Counted from the stretch's first letter, positions 1 through 13,215 are shown. The stretch is 64,000 nt of DNA from Sipunculus nudus (GCA_026874595.1 CM049307.1:38172862-38236861), one strand, 5' to 3'. Notes: generated by a model from the sequence alone, not told the origin. Program-made: numbers and translations.

Positions 1-59
1 AATGGCAGGTGAGCCACATGTTGAAGATGGAAGGCATGTCATGAAAAGTTTGGCTTAAA

Positions 60-340
60 ATGCACCCACTATCTTTTTATAGAAGTGGGGTCTGTGACCT
101 TGACCTGAGACCTCATGACCCCAAAATTAATAGGTGTCTTACTGTCAAGGTGGGTCATATATCAGTCAAATTTAAAATTAACATTTCAATCAAAACTGGA
201 GTCACTGTGAAATTAATTTGTGGACAGATGGCCCCTGTGACCTTGGACTTTATGACCCCAAACTCAATAGGATTCTTCCCCCATTGGCAGTCCAGCTATA
301 TATGTGCAAAAAATCAAATGCATCCACAATCTTTTTAAAC
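60..340. repeat. Dispersed repeat unit of the TGACCTTTGACCT family
   Basis: This stretch repeats 'ctgtgaccttgacc...cctcatgaccccaaaa', 'gtcatata..agtcaa', 'tggacagatggc' and 'ttggcagt', the same modules seen at 9640-10560. It is a degenerate copy, not a gene; the 92-codon open frame across it is a by-product. Confidence 0.6.
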
Positions 341-369
341 AACACCAAATGCATCAACAATCTTTTTAA

Positions 370-870
370 ACAACACCACCACAAAAGTGCATAATACGGG
401 CTATCTTATGTCTTGTGACCTCTGACCTCATTAAATGTGTGAAATCTGCTGGGGAATCTAACTGAGGTGATTAACTCTATTGGTAAATATGTATAATGAG
501 TTTCATGAAAATCCATAGAATTTTTGTTTAGTCACCATGTCCCTCCAAAGTGCAGTGACCTCTGACCTCATTAAATATGCCTGGATTTTGCTGGAAATCG
601 AACTTAGGCAAGATATTTTATTGATTAACATTTCTGAGGAGTCTTATAAAAATCCTTCAGATTCTTTATAAGTTATTGCAGCATCACCACAAAGTAGCCT
701 AGTGACCAATGACCTTATTAAATATGCATGGATTTTGCCCATAATCGAACTCAGGCAAGATAATCTGTTGGTAAGTAGTTATGGTGAGTTTGGTAAAAAT
801 CCTTCAAAAACCAATCAGTTATCATGGCGACACTTAAAGTTAAGCGACATACAGACAGACGGACAGACGA
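370..870. repeat. Dispersed repeat, copy 1 (homologous to 8487-8990)
   Basis: It begins 'caccacaaaagtgcataata', then carries two or three internal 'gacctctgacctcattaaat' modules, and ends in 'acagacagacggacagac' and 'gggttac'. The copy at 8487-8990 has the same modules in the same order. Confidence 0.6.
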
Positions 871-899
871 TGGGTTACAATAATACTTCCGTCATATGA

Positions 900-2530
900 C
901 CGGCATATAAAAAGTGGGACCTGTGTCTGTAAACTTGATCTTTGATCCATAAATCGATACAGATTATGCTTTAGTGGTGGGCCATATTTAAGTCAAGTGT
1001 TATATCCATATGTCAATCCAAACTTGAATTTATATCATCCGGGAACAAATTTGTGGATGGACAGACAGACAGTCAGTAAGACGAACAGACCAACAGACAG
1101 GGTGATTACTAATACTACAGAGACCTGCTTATGATCTGATAAACAAACCAGGTTTCAAGACACTAGATGAAACCACAGCTGAGAAAATGACTTGACTGCT
1201 TCAGTTTTAAGCTGAAAGAGGCTAAAATTACTATGTTTTTGTCCGTAAAAAACAGGTCAATGTAGGTTGGGCCACAAATACCTCATTTCAAATATGAGTC
1301 CTATAACCAATATTAGCACAAACTTGGTGATGCAAGCTCCTGTCTTTTCTGAGATTATGTTAGTATGCTTACTATGCCAAATAACTAAGTTCAAATTCCT
1401 GAAATACGGCCTAAATTCATCAAACCCAAACCATTTGAATAAACTTAAGAGTGCTCATCTCTGGGATCACTTCTGTAAAATATTGAAGAATTTGGCTGAA
1501 TGATTTCTGAGAAGATTTTCAAAGGTTTTCAAGCTTTGCCCCGTAAAATATAATTTCATGCAGGGGGTGCCACAAAAAGCCCAATACCACAACATTTGAT
1601 ATGTGATGGATTTTTGAGTAAAATTTGGGGATGCTAGCTCCTGCTATTCCTGAAAAATTATTGGTTCATGATCGATGACCCCTGTACAAAAAAGGTTGAT
1701 GCAGGTGGCTCCACCAACACCTCAATTTCAAATATGACTCATGTAACCAACATTTGCATCAAATTTGCTGATGATAGCTCAAGCCATTCATGAGATTGTA
1801 ATTTTAGTATGCTTTTTAGCCAAAAGACTAAGTTTAGCTTCCCCTAACTTGGCCAAAAATCACCAAACTCAAACCATTTGAACAACTTGAGAAAGATTGT
1901 TCCTGGGATAATTTCTGTGAATTATTGAATAAATTTGCTTGACGGTTTCGGAGAAGAAAATTTTTTAAAGTTTTTTAGCTTTTACCCTATAAAATCTAAG
2001 TCAATGCAGATAGCCAAAAATAAGCACAATCCAATAAAGTTTGACCTGTGACTGATTATTTCATAACATTTGGCGCTGCTAGCTCTGATGGTTTTTGAGA
2101 TAGTAAGGGTTAACCTAAGGACGACTTGGTCAGACGCTGCGCCAATCGCATACGCTCACAGGTTTGCTTAAAAACTTCAGGTGGTGACACCAGTAGTGGA
2201 ACTGACAAAACTAGTCATTGTCAATATTCAAGGCAATAAACAAGGCTATCCATGGAATATTATCAAGATACTTGAGGTTTTGTTTCATTTTTTAAATTTT
2301 TCTGGGAGGGTATTTTTAAGCCTCATAGCTAGGAGGATAAAGGTCGCAAAGTACTAATTTTGTGTTTCCAAGAAGATTTTTTTATTGACCTCCTTAGTTA
2401 GAAGTTTCTAGGGTCAGTAGTTACAATATGTGCCTTGCTAACAGATGGCTGGACACCCGGACAGCAGGACTATTAAGACAGCTGGACCATTCCTATACCT
2501 CAGTTGACTTAGTCAGCTGAGCTAAAAATG
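900..2530. repeat. Composite repeat with a ~443-bp tandem duplication and a terminal hairpin
   Basis: The segments 1268-1570 and 1711-2010 are diverged direct repeats ('cacctcatttcaaatatga', 'aaacccaaaccatttgaa', 'ctgggatcacttctgtaaa'). The block ends at about 2490-2530 with 'cctcagttgacttagtcagctgagcta', the same hairpin terminus found at 4837, 6773 and 13181. The architecture (tandem core, 3' stem-loop) resembles Helitron-derived elements. No coding capacity was seen. Confidence 0.5.
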
Positions 2531-4239
2531 GCTCCATGATCTTATTCCAAATATCATTATTATTCATGTCCCCGCAACAAACCAACACAGATCGTGCAGT
2601 TGAGTTGGAAATATTTGTTATAAGTCTCCCTTGATGTTTGATTCATTAAGGGCAATGGCATACATCAAATGCTTTGGGTACAGAGGTTATACAATGTCAG
2701 TAAATACAATGCATGTGAATTGTGGTTGTTGTGCTTTGAGATTATGGAACTATTTCACGGTTGTATATAGATTTGCTGATGTTTGTTATCTGTTGGTCTG
2801 TATAATTCATTTTGACTGTTAACACATAGACTATTCATTGTATATGAAACAGAAAGTTTGTGTGTTTTCACAGACTTAGCAATCTTTAACAAATGCTATG
2901 ATCTGTGTCAGGAACATAATATTTATAAATGTAGGATAATTACTGATGAACATTTTGTTTTGTACAGCTTTTTATAGCATGTTTTAGAATATGAATAGGG
3001 AGCTTTAGAAATGCTGTATATTATATTATCATACAATTATATTATATTATTATCAGCAAATTAATCATAAGGTGGTCTCAAAATCAGGTCTTAACAATTC
3101 TATTGAGAAACAGATCCAATAGCTGCTGAGCAAAACTTTTCTCATTTTCTGACTGATGGGAAGTTGCAGATAACCTAGAAAACTAAGTGTACCAGTCTGG
3201 TAGATTGATTGTACCAATTTCAGACCAATCGGAAACTGTTACTGTAGCTGAATATAGAAGTTCTTTAAATATGTATGGAACTGATTTCATCAGAATGTAT
3301 ATAAAATAACCGTTTGCACTGGTAGCGGTCTGGTTTTATGACACTCAATACCTAGATGTGATGTATTTGACTTGTGTACAACTTCTTGTTATGTTTGCAT
3401 TTATTATAACAAATAAATAAGTTTTAAAAAGCAACCACAACACACAGGGAATCTGTATTTAGATATCAGCACTGGGAATAATATCCTCAGGTCCATACAC
3501 AAGATTTACTTTCTTCCAGACCTTACATAAATATAAAAATCTCACATATTATATAGTTAAAATAAAGTACTACAGCCCTGTTTAGTGATACAGATCTACC
3601 AGTAACAGCAGAGTAGAAATCAAGTTCTATCAGATCAGAGAGTACATAACTCTTTGCGAGTAACAAAGTTTTATGAAACTTGGGTCTATCCATTCATAAC
3701 ATTCTCTGGTAATTCATGGATCAAAAATGCATATTAAAATTTGGTTAGATATGCACAACTGCCATTACATTATTCAAAGTTCTAAACAAACAAACTCATG
3801 CATTAAATTTATAGTTGGACTGAAGCCATGATCCTACACCAATTAAATGTATTATCAGTCAATGATAAAATAGTCCAGTCACCTTTCCCTTTATAACAAC
3901 AGGTATCACGCAGTGAACAAGCGGACAGTGGTTTTATGTACATGATATATACATTTATACGCTAGATCTGTCAACAGTATCACTCTGATAGAGCTAGGTT
4001 GATATTTCAAGTACTAGTTATTGTGGTAAAGGACACTATTTTCTCATACTCAACGTACTACAACATGTACCTGACCAGTATGAAGGACAAAAGGGGAGGA
4101 AGTTCCACAGAAATACAATGTGGCAGATACAATGGCTGCTGAGCAAAACTTTTCTGACTGATTGGAAGTTGCAGAAAACTTAGAAAATATACAGCACTGT
4201 ACCAGTCTGGTGGACTAATTTTACCCTTTTCCTTAAATT

Positions 4240-4875
4240 TGTTAAGCAGTTTTTAAGTAAGCTTATCATTAATTTTAAGGAATTATATAAATATCACAGT
4301 GCTAAAAAAATATAGTCTTTTATTTTTGCTAATTTTAAAAAAAATAAGAGATTTTGGTCAAATTTTGGGTATACAATTTAATTTTGATTAATTAAAGTTA
4401 TATTACTGGAAAAAGGTCCTTAGCTCTAACATGTTTTGTGTTAAGTGATCAAATATCTTTACAGATTTTTTTACAAAATGCATTATGTTTAAGCCCATAA
4501 CTTTTTTTAATTATATAATACAGACCTTATTTCTGGCATGTACATAGGAGCTATATAGAGGTATATTTATGGTAAATATGAGGAAAAACAAATGAGTGGT
4601 TTTGATATTAGGCAGTCCTAAAGTGTGAAAATAGGGTTTTAATAAAAAATTGAGGTTTTTCCTTAATTTCTCAAAGTAACAAAGCGGCAAAGACCCAGTT
4701 TTCGCCTTGGTAGGAGATCTTGGGGACATCTAACATTATGCCCAACTTTGGATTCCTAGGTCTTACGGTTTCAAAACTTGCCACATCTACGGACGGACGG
4801 ACAGACCGACAGACACATGACGGACAATGGACCATGACTATAGCTCAGATGACTTATAGTCAGCTGAGCTAAAAA
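4240..4875. repeat. Dispersed element, copy A, ending in an AGCTCAG/CTGAGCT hairpin
   Basis: Shared with 12640-13215: 'gtgttaagtgatcaaatat', 'ggtacatag..atgtacatagg', 'gtggttttgatattaggcag', 'tgaggtttttccttaat', 'gtaggagatcttggggacat', 'ttggattcctaggtct', then a run of 'acggacggacagaccgacag'. It ends in an imperfect palindrome at 4837-4870 (AGCTCAGATGAC...GTCAGCTGAGCT) followed by A-rich sequence. Confidence 0.6.
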
Positions 4876-5879
4876 ATGAACAGAAATAATGAACAACCAC
4901 TGTGAACAGATATATATTACATGGAAAAGTAAAACTTTGATACCTGTATGTTACATATATAGTTTATTCTGTGATCACATACCATAAAAGCTTTGCTGGA
5001 TCACATCAAAAGATTTTCAATTTTTCAAGGAATATTTTCATGATTTACAGTCTATCAAAGACAGCACAGAAGTTAAACATGATTGGGACTGATTATGTTG
5101 AAAATAAATAATACAGGTTTATGTGGACTAACTACTAATACTCAAATGATATAACAACAGATTGTGTAAAGGCTTGCAGACAAATTGTACCAAGCCTGTA
5201 TAAATGTCTTTTGATGTAACCAATCAATGCACGATTATTTTGCTTCCATGAGGAGCCATGATCTTTTTTGGTGCATGGAAAAACCAAAAACAGTCATTAC
5301 GTGGCCATCCTAGCCAATTAGTAACAAATATTAACAGTTTCTCTCAATATGAGCCTGAACTCCATAAATTACACTAATTTACAGAAACAAAGATTAAGAA
5401 AAGGTAAGATGAACTGCAGTGAAACCCAAAAAATATACTCAATACTATAGTCATATCTCTCACCATATATATACAGTAAAGATCAATATTTTGCATGATA
5501 CTGGTTTATCACCAAACTCTGGCATTGGCAAAATTAAAGTGATATTATATTGCTGAAGTCAAAGAGTTTCGTCATCCTGGGCTTAACTAGCTGCTGACAT
5601 ATATTCCCATTAGTCTGGGGGTAATTGAGGTTTTCTGGCACTGTGATTCCATAGAAGTTTCATCCACAGTTCTGGAGTTTCACTGATTGCTCTTGCTAAC
5701 ACTGGACAAGCAGGCAATCTCACAAGCTGAAGACTAGTCAACCATGATCAAGGGACGGTCAGCCAGGGAAATTGATCCGATGGTTGCCATGGCAAAGCAC
5801 CCAGTATCTTGGTAGCAAGTCATACAGGGTAACCCTGAGGCTGTTATAAATACAAACTATATGATGTATATAAAAATAG

Positions 5880-6243
5880 CCTTTTAAAAATGACTTTTGT
5901 AAATAGGATTTCATGCAAGGGGATCAAAGATATTTTGAAGATGTGCCATGGTAAAATCTGGGCAAAATTTCAGGTACTGATTTTATTTTTATGATAATAA
6001 CTTGAAAAATTTACAAAATTCAGAACTAATTTTGGTTTCACAATTGAATCTTAATTAAACAAAGTTATATACTTGGAAACAAGGCCTACAGGCCTAATGC
6101 GAACCTGTGCAAAGTTTGGGAGTATGAATGGAGGTTTATTTTTTAAATTTAATATTGATCCTCTTAAGTCCTACCTTAGTCATTATGATTTCAGCAAAAT
6201 GGACGTTTCGGACCTGCAAGTTTCAGACTAGGACATTTTAAAA
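5880..6243. repeat. Partial copy of the 4240/12640 element
   Basis: Modules such as 'gtgccatggtaaaatctgg', 'ggtactgattttatttttatg', 'attgaatcttaattaaac' and 'ttggaaacaaggcct' match 12640-12790. The copy is interrupted at about 6244 by the reverse-oriented Helitron-like unit. Confidence 0.45.
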
Positions 6244-6803
6244 CTAGAATATGGGTAGGCGACAAGCGACTGTGTATCCGCAGAAATAAGAGTGGGACGG
6301 GTGAAGTGAGGCATGGATTAAGTGGCAAGGGGAATAGAGTGAGGTGTGTTGCATATTAGCATGGATGTCTGCAGCAAAAACGTGAATGTAGGTCGTGCCA
6401 TCTGTCATAAAATCAAGAAAATTGTCCAGGATGTATAAACCTGCAAAATTTCAGGTGAATAAGTCAAACCACTGCTGAGATATGAGTGATTTTATCCCAA
6501 GGCAGATGAACAGATGGACGCTGTACATAAGTGGTTGCAGGTGGCGCGACCAGTTTTGCCTATGATGAAGAGCTATGTGAGATCTATACACAAGCAAAAT
6601 TTTGGCCCAATCAGTCAGACCGTTCCCGAGATATGAGCTTGGATGTCTGCACAGTAAAAGTGAATGTAGGTGGCGCCACCTGTCATAAAATCAAGAAAGC
6701 TGTCCAGGTTGTATAAACCTGCAAAATTTCAGATGGATAAGTCAAACCACTTCTAAGATATGAGTGATTTTATAGCTCAGATGACTATTTGTCAGCTGAG
6801 CTA
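6244..6803 (-). mobile_element. Helitron-like (pearl/HINE-type) unit, reverse orientation
   Basis: The left end is the reverse complement of the CTAG-ending stem-loop terminus (ctagaatatgggtaggcgac, aagcgac). Inside are 'gtggcgcgacc' and GGTGGCGCCACC cores with the flanking 'gtcataaaatcaagaaa', 'aaatttcagg', 'gacggatgt' modules shared with 18.7-19.9 kb. The right side runs into a second hairpin (TAGCTCAGATGAC...GTCAGCTGAGCTA, 6773-6803), so two families are juxtaposed here. Confidence 0.5.
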
Positions 6804-8039
6804 AAAATGGTTGTTGCAGTAAGAATTTTAGAACGCTCTTCACTGGGATACCTGATCTTAAACTAAAATAACAGCAGATTTTCTTGTTCATCCAATGTGT
6901 CAGTGGTTGACTAGTCGCTTGTCACATTTACTATAGTACATGGTTAAGGGATCATCATGATGACATTGAAAGTGTGCGTCAAAAAGAGTACAGTATATCA
7001 AAATCAAGAGGCTATCAGCTCTTGCCTTATATTGAGTTGACCTGTTTCAGATACAGTTCAATGTGGTAACAGTTATCTCTCATTATAAGATTACACATAT
7101 CTGGATCAGTCAGGCCCCTGGAGAGTGCGTCAGGTATATTATTGACATAGGAGAGATTGTCTGGATCTTATTTGTGTTTACGAGACAAAAGTGTGCTATA
7201 AATATAGAAATTTTGATAACAGAGCTATTTAAGGAAGTCAAAATATGTCTGATTTATTTATATATTTGTTACTGGAGTTTGTACAGGTTTAGTTATTACA
7301 CTATTTTGACCTGATTTGGCAACTTACTAAAGGTAATCAGTTTGATCATGTAATATTTAACCTTGAGTCTATTCTTGCATAATAATGCATATAAAACAAG
7401 TCCTCTTGAAACCTGAAATAAGAAATTCAAGATTCTTAAATACTTGATATAATTTTTAAAGCCTCTTCATACATAACTGCTATAATATCATTGACAGTGA
7501 AGTATTTTTTTATATTCTTCAATGTGGTATTGATACAGCAAACTCAGGTTTTTATATATAAGCGAGTATTTCTTTAAATATAAATCTTTATAAATAACAA
7601 TCTGTACAACTCACATTAAAGTTACTTATTCATGAAAAGCACTGATCAAAATACCCCTGCAAACAGACAGGCTTTCTGAGCTACCTAGATTTAAAATTTT
7701 ATTTAATGCAGAATATTCTTACAATAAATGCCAAAGAATATATTGGCTATTAACAATGAACTAGTACTGGTACAGCTCTGCTATTACTGGTATTTCCCAG
7801 ACTTGTGTCCGACAAATGTGGACATGCCAAAGCAAAGTGGTGGGGGCATGATGTAGGATGCGTGCCACAATGACAAACATGGTTTCATGAACTGAAATAA
7901 CTTAGTGATTAAGCATTGTATCTAGCACATTTAAATATATTATAATGTAAATAACAATAAATCCTCCATGTACACTGCAGCCTACAGGTCAAGTTCAAAC
8001 ATTAATACTATCTAGCTCTGTAAACAAGAGTAGAGTACT

Positions 8040-8200
8040 TATAACAGATCTGGTGGCCAGCACTAGGCCAAGCCCAGCTACACAGCCCCAGCTCCTCAAT
8101 GACCTTGAGCTGGCCAGATTGTGAATGAATAAGGGTGACTCGCACCCAGGCTGGCTGGTTTATACCAGTCAGGGTGCGTACACAACAAACTCTCTGATAA
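8040..8200. other. GC-rich patch of unknown nature
   Basis: This is a short GC-rich island within AT-rich intron, with partly self-complementary segments around 'ctggccagc'. On the minus strand it contains 'gggtgcgagtcacc', which loosely resembles a tRNA-type B box. It could be an old SINE or a small exon; neither can be supported. Confidence 0.2.
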
Positions 8201-8486
8201 TATGTGTTTATAAAAACATGAAAAGCAGTTAAATATACTAAGATACAGGCTAAGGAACAGTTCATGTTTCCTAATTTTGTAAATTTATATGAATATCCTG
8301 ATTTAACAGTTTTGAAAGCTCACACTCTAATTTACTTTTTCAACTTATCACCAAGAGGACCTTGTTCCAGTCCATGTACAATATCATTCAGTGCCAAAAA
8401 TGGCTCACTTTTAAATTCATTTGTGTATAGCTGACTACATCAGCATTTACATACCAATGAATGTTAAGATGAACTATGATAACAAG

Positions 8487-8990
8487 AGCACCACAAATGG
8501 TGCATAATACGCCCGTCATGTAACTGGTGACCTCTAACCTCATCAAATATGTGCAAATTTTGCTGAGAATGTAATTCAGGTGAGAATCTGTATTGGTAAA
8601 TATTTACAAAGAGAGTCATCAAAATCCATAAGATTTTTGGTAAGTCACTCTGGTGTCACCAAAGTCTGCCGACCTCTGACCTCATGAAATATGTGGATTT
8701 AGCTCGAATTTAAACTTAAACGAGATATTATATATTTCTGTTGCGTTTTATAAAAATTCATCTTATTCCTTGTCAGTTATCGCTGCGACACCGCAAAGTA
8801 GCCTAGGGACCTTTGACCTTATTCAAAACATGTGGATTTTGTCCATAATTGAACTCAGGCAGATAATCTATTGATACGTAGTTATGGTGAGTTTTGTGAA
8901 AATCCATCAATGCCCTGGTAAGTTATCACGGCGACACTAAAAGTTAACGGATGGACAGACTGTGGGTATACCATAATATGTCCTGTGATA
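8487..8990. repeat. Dispersed repeat, copy 2 (homologous to 370-870)
   Basis: It has the same module order as 370-870: 'caccacaaatggtgcataat', 'gtgacctctaacctcatc', 'ttgctgagaatgtaattcag', 'gcaaagtagcctaggga', 'tgaactcaggcagataat' and 'ggatggacagac'. Confidence 0.6.
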
Positions 8991-9594
8991 GACAGGTGTA
9001 TGAAATGGCAAAACTGGAATCAGTAGTTAATGCAAACCTGCTGATATGTTGTCTATTATAATCCAAAAGGATAAAATTTGACTGCAGTTCATTTTTCATT
9101 AATTACTTTTCATACAATGTGGTACTTTTCTTTAATCCCGCCATGGTCATTCCAAACATTATACTCACACTGTATTTTAATCACTTTATGAAGGGGACTA
9201 TTTTAAAGCGAAATTTACTGTTAGTTTAATCAATATAGTAGAAGATCTTATAAAGATGAGAATGGAAACTAAATTTTTTTTCAAGGAGTGTCATCAGTAG
9301 ACCTGTTTGCATTGTTTGTTTAGTTAGTCTCTGGGGTAGTTTCAGGATGGTTTGTCTCTCTACTCCAATGTTTTAGGAAGTTGAGTCAGTCAGTGCCAGA
9401 ACATATTTTTGCAAATTCCCTTTCTGTGTTATCTCTGTATATTGTGTTCCTATTGTAAAACTAGACATTTCTTGGCACCGCAGGTGCCAGAGTATCCCCA
9501 GACATAGTAGGGCCCCCCCCCCCCCCCTTAAGAATAGGCCCCTATTTTTAGCAGCATATACTGACACTTGGCTAGCAATTATTGTTTCTTCCAT

Positions 9595-10560
9595 CTATCA
9601 ATCCACAATCTTTTTGAAGATGTTGGTCCTATGACCTTTATCTTTTTAAAGATGTGTCCTGTGACCTTGACCTTTGACCTCATGACCCCAAAATCAATTC
9701 GGGTCTTGCTTTTCCAATGGGACATATACAAGTCAAGTTTGAAATCTATACATCAATAAAAGCAGGAATTATTATCCAGAAACTAATTTTTGGACAGATG
9801 GCTCCTGTGACCTTCACCTTTGACCTTGTGACCTCAAAATTGATAGGGTTCTTCCTCTCTTGGCAGGTGAACTATATGTGCAAGATGAAAGATCTGAGAT
9901 GAAATGTTTGGCTGAAAATGCATCCACATCTTTTTAAAGATGTGTCCTGTGACCTTGACCTTTGACCTCATGACCCCAAAATCAATTCGGGTCTTGCTTT
10001 TCCGATGGGTCATATACAAGTCAAGTTTGAAATCCATACATGAATAAAAGCAGGAATTATTCAGAAACTAATTTTTGGACAGATGGCTCCTGTGACCTTC
10101 GCCTTTGACCTTGTGACCTCAAAATTGATAGGGGTTTTCCACTCTTGGCAGGTGAAATATATGTGCAAGATGAAAGATCTGAGATGAATTGTTTGGCTGA
10201 AAATGCATCCAATACCTTTTTAAAGATGTTTCCTGGGACCTTGACCTTTGACCTCATGACCCCAAAATCAATTCGGGTCTTGCTTTTCCAATGGGACATA
10301 TATAAGTCAAGTTTGAAATCAATACATCCAGAAACTAATTTTTGAACAGATAGCTCCTGTGGCCTTGACCTTTAACCTTGTGACCCCAAAATTGATATGG
10401 ATCATCCACTATTGGCAAGTGAGCTATATATTCAAGATGGAAGACCTGGGATGAAAGTTTGGCTTAAAATGCATGGCTTAAAATGCATCCACAGTATCTT
10501 TTAAGATGCGAGTCCAGTGACCTTGACCTTTGACCTAATGACCCTAGAACCTATAGGGTT
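9595..10560 (+). repeat. Tandem ~290-bp repeats carrying TGACCTTTGACCT clusters
   Basis: Three to four head-to-tail copies start near 9640, 9935, 10215 and 10500. Each has 'tgtgaccttgacctttgacc', then 'tcatgaccccaaaatcaatt', 'gggtcttgcttttcc', 'agtcaagtttgaaat', 'ttggacagatggctcctg', 'ttggcaggtga' and 'catccac'. The clusters read on the minus strand as AGGTCA direct repeats. Short open frames on both strands follow the repeat and are not genes. Confidence 0.8.
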
Positions 10561-10849
10561 CTTACTTTAGTGGTGGGCCATACATAAGTCACGTTTGAAA
10601 TCCGTATGGCTATCAACACTGGAGATATCATAAGAGGTGTGTGATTTTCACCAAATATGGACACATTAAAGGTCAAGGACACTCTCATGGTTAAGGTCAT
10701 GAACCAAATGTAAATAGACCTCATCCCATAACCCATCTCTCTACATATGCATAATATGAAAAAAATCTGTCCATTAGTTTTTTACTTATAATGCTTACAG
10801 TACTGTTAAGTGGCAATTATGGGGGTATTGAAAGGCGCAAAAACAAGAA

Positions 10850-11195
10850 AAGGTTAATAGGTGGCGCCACCAGTTTCTGGTATATCACAAGGCTATTCAA
10901 GATATTCGGCCACCTTGATTTTTGGACCAGTCCATGCGAGCTTACTTGAGATATTTAAGAATCTGTCTTATTTTCAGCAAAAATGGACCTATTCAAGGTC
11001 AAGGTCACTCTCCTAGCATATGTCATGACCCCATTTTAAATAGGCTTCGTCCCCTTACCTATATCTATTCAAATGTAAAGTTTGAAAAAGATCAGTGAAA
11101 TATTTTTTGAGTTATCCCGCTCACAAGGTTTTTCTGCGGCGGCGTGACCGTCATGAAACCATAGTATCCCGACTTTGTCTGGGGATACAATAACA
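10850..11195 (-). mobile_element. Helitron-like terminus with GGTGGCGCCACC core, reverse orientation
   Basis: It contains 'ggtggcgccaccagttt', then 'gcggcggcgtgaccgtcatg' and the hairpin GTATCCCGACTTTGTCTGGG-GATAC at 11165-11190. This is the reverse complement of the 5' hairpin start seen at 17798, 22273 and 44214. The adjacent 9595-10560 tandem repeats may be its core. Confidence 0.5.
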
Positions 11196-12347
11196 TGCAG
11201 TTACTAAAACTTACTTTGTAATACATACCAATGTTCCAAATTACCTAGATGCAATGTGAGAAAAGAACCAGGGTCCCACAGATTTTCTATGAAAACCTTC
11301 ATACATTTCTTTAACAAGGGACCCATGGGTCACAGCGCTCAGCTGAAGTTTGAAATTTTAGCAAATGCAAAACATGCAAAATATTCTTTTGTAATTTTTG
11401 TCATATATATAAGCATATAAGAAGCTAAGAGGATAGGGGCCCTCCTACTTAGTCATAGTAAAGTTCTAAATATATGATTGCAAAACTAATACTCTGACAA
11501 GACTGTCATGAAGAAAAACAGTATATTTAAAGTTTTGAGATACTTCGATGCATATGAAAAATTTACAGATGGATAGGCAAGGTGACAGAATGGACTGATA
11601 CCTTTATTTCACTTTCAGGGGAGTAATGCATTCAAGTTTATATTAAAATACCTATTTTATTTCAGCATATCCACTTTTTTCATTAATAGTTTTTATTAGA
11701 TTCATTTTTTTTTTATTTACAAGTTTTGTATATTTGTTTGAAAAAAATCTGAAAATATATTTAAAAATATCAGAAATCTAAGTTGCAATCATTATTTTAT
11801 CCATAGTTTACCTCATTTTGGGTCATATTATGCATACACATATATTTTATAATTTTTAAATCTCAAATTTTTAAACTGAATTTAAAAGAAAATAATGCCA
11901 CAACATGGCATCTTCAAGATTATTCCTTGAATCACTATCAAAAAGTTTTGTACATTAGAGTGTTCAGTACATGCTTAATTTTATTCAATGAAATAACAGA
12001 TTCAGTAAATTCGATAAAATAAAAACATCTGTTCAAATAAAGTATACACACTGTTGGTTGAATGAGGGACACACAATATCATTGTGCTAATTACTATCTC
12101 AGCTATAATTTATTACTGGAATTAATATTTAATTGTACGCCTGGTGAAGTTTTTACACTTCTGAAGTAAGGAATTCCTTATCTGATGAACATCCACATTT
12201 TCATAGCAATACACCACCTTGTGGACACAATTAAATGTGCACTTTAATCATTGTAACCCTGGTGATACAAAACAAATCTAAAATGTAGCATAGCCTAGAA
12301 TAAGACAGAACCACATACAGAAAATTATAACATTCATCTAGTTTCTA

Positions 12348-12375
12348 TCAGGGGGGGGGAAGGGGGGGGGGGGAG
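12348..12375. repeat. Poly-G tract
   Basis: Two runs of eight or more G separated by 'aa'. It is probably replication slippage, and its length in the assembly is unreliable. Confidence 0.7.
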
Positions 12376-12639
12376 TGCAGGGCAGAGGTGAAGCCTGCTA
12401 GTAGTGGCCAAGCTGAGCCAAGGCAAGCTGCCTGGAGCAGGTTACCTAGCAGTTACACAGGTGAAAGCTGTACATCTAGTTGTGCTTGATGTAAACAACA
12501 CTTGTCATGGTGTGTGAAACTTGAATAAAAGCTACTCTTTTAAATCAATTCCTTTGAAATTTCAGATTTTATAAGATTAAATCCTTATGTATATATGCTG
12601 TGAAAATTAAATCAACAGTGCTTACAGGGAAAAAACGTG

Positions 12640-13215
12640 CCGTGGCCAAAGTTTGACATATTTAAGGTATTGATTTTTATTTATGCTAATAACTAAAAAT
12701 ATTTGCAAAATCAAGGTCTAATTTTGGGTAAACAATTGAATCTTGATTAAATAAAGTAATATCCCAGAAGAAAAAATCTCCAGCTTCAGCAATTCTCATG
12801 TTAAGTGAGTAATTTCCTGATATTTTAAAATTGCATTATGTTTAGACCCATAACATCAAAACAATAGGCAATACTGTTCTAATTTTTGGTATGTACATAG
12901 AAAATGTATAAAAGAATAAGCATACTAAATATGATCAAAAAAAGATCAGTGGTTTTGATATTAGGCAGCCTTGAACTGTAACAATCGCTTTTTAATGGAA
13001 AACTGAGGTTTTTCCTTGATTAGATAATATCTCAAAGGAACCAAGTCCTAATGACCCAATTTTCTGTATGGTAGGAGATTTTGGGGACATCTAACTGTAT
13101 GCAAAACTTTGGATTTGTAGGTCTAACTGTTTCAAAACGTGCCCTGTTAACAGACGGAGAGCCGGACGACGGACCACTACTATAGCTCAGATGACCTACA
13201 GTAAAGCTGGGCCAA
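12640..13215. repeat. Dispersed element, copy B (homologous to 4240-4875)
   Basis: It shares the module order of copy A and ends at 13180-13215 in a degraded hairpin ('tatagctcagatgacctaca'). Copies A and B are in the same orientation, about 8.3 kb apart. Confidence 0.6.

Noticed and set aside
8008-8265. An 85-codon minus-strand frame as a possible OGDH alternative exon
   Set aside because: It matches no OGDH segment known to me and has self-complementary, repeat-like features.
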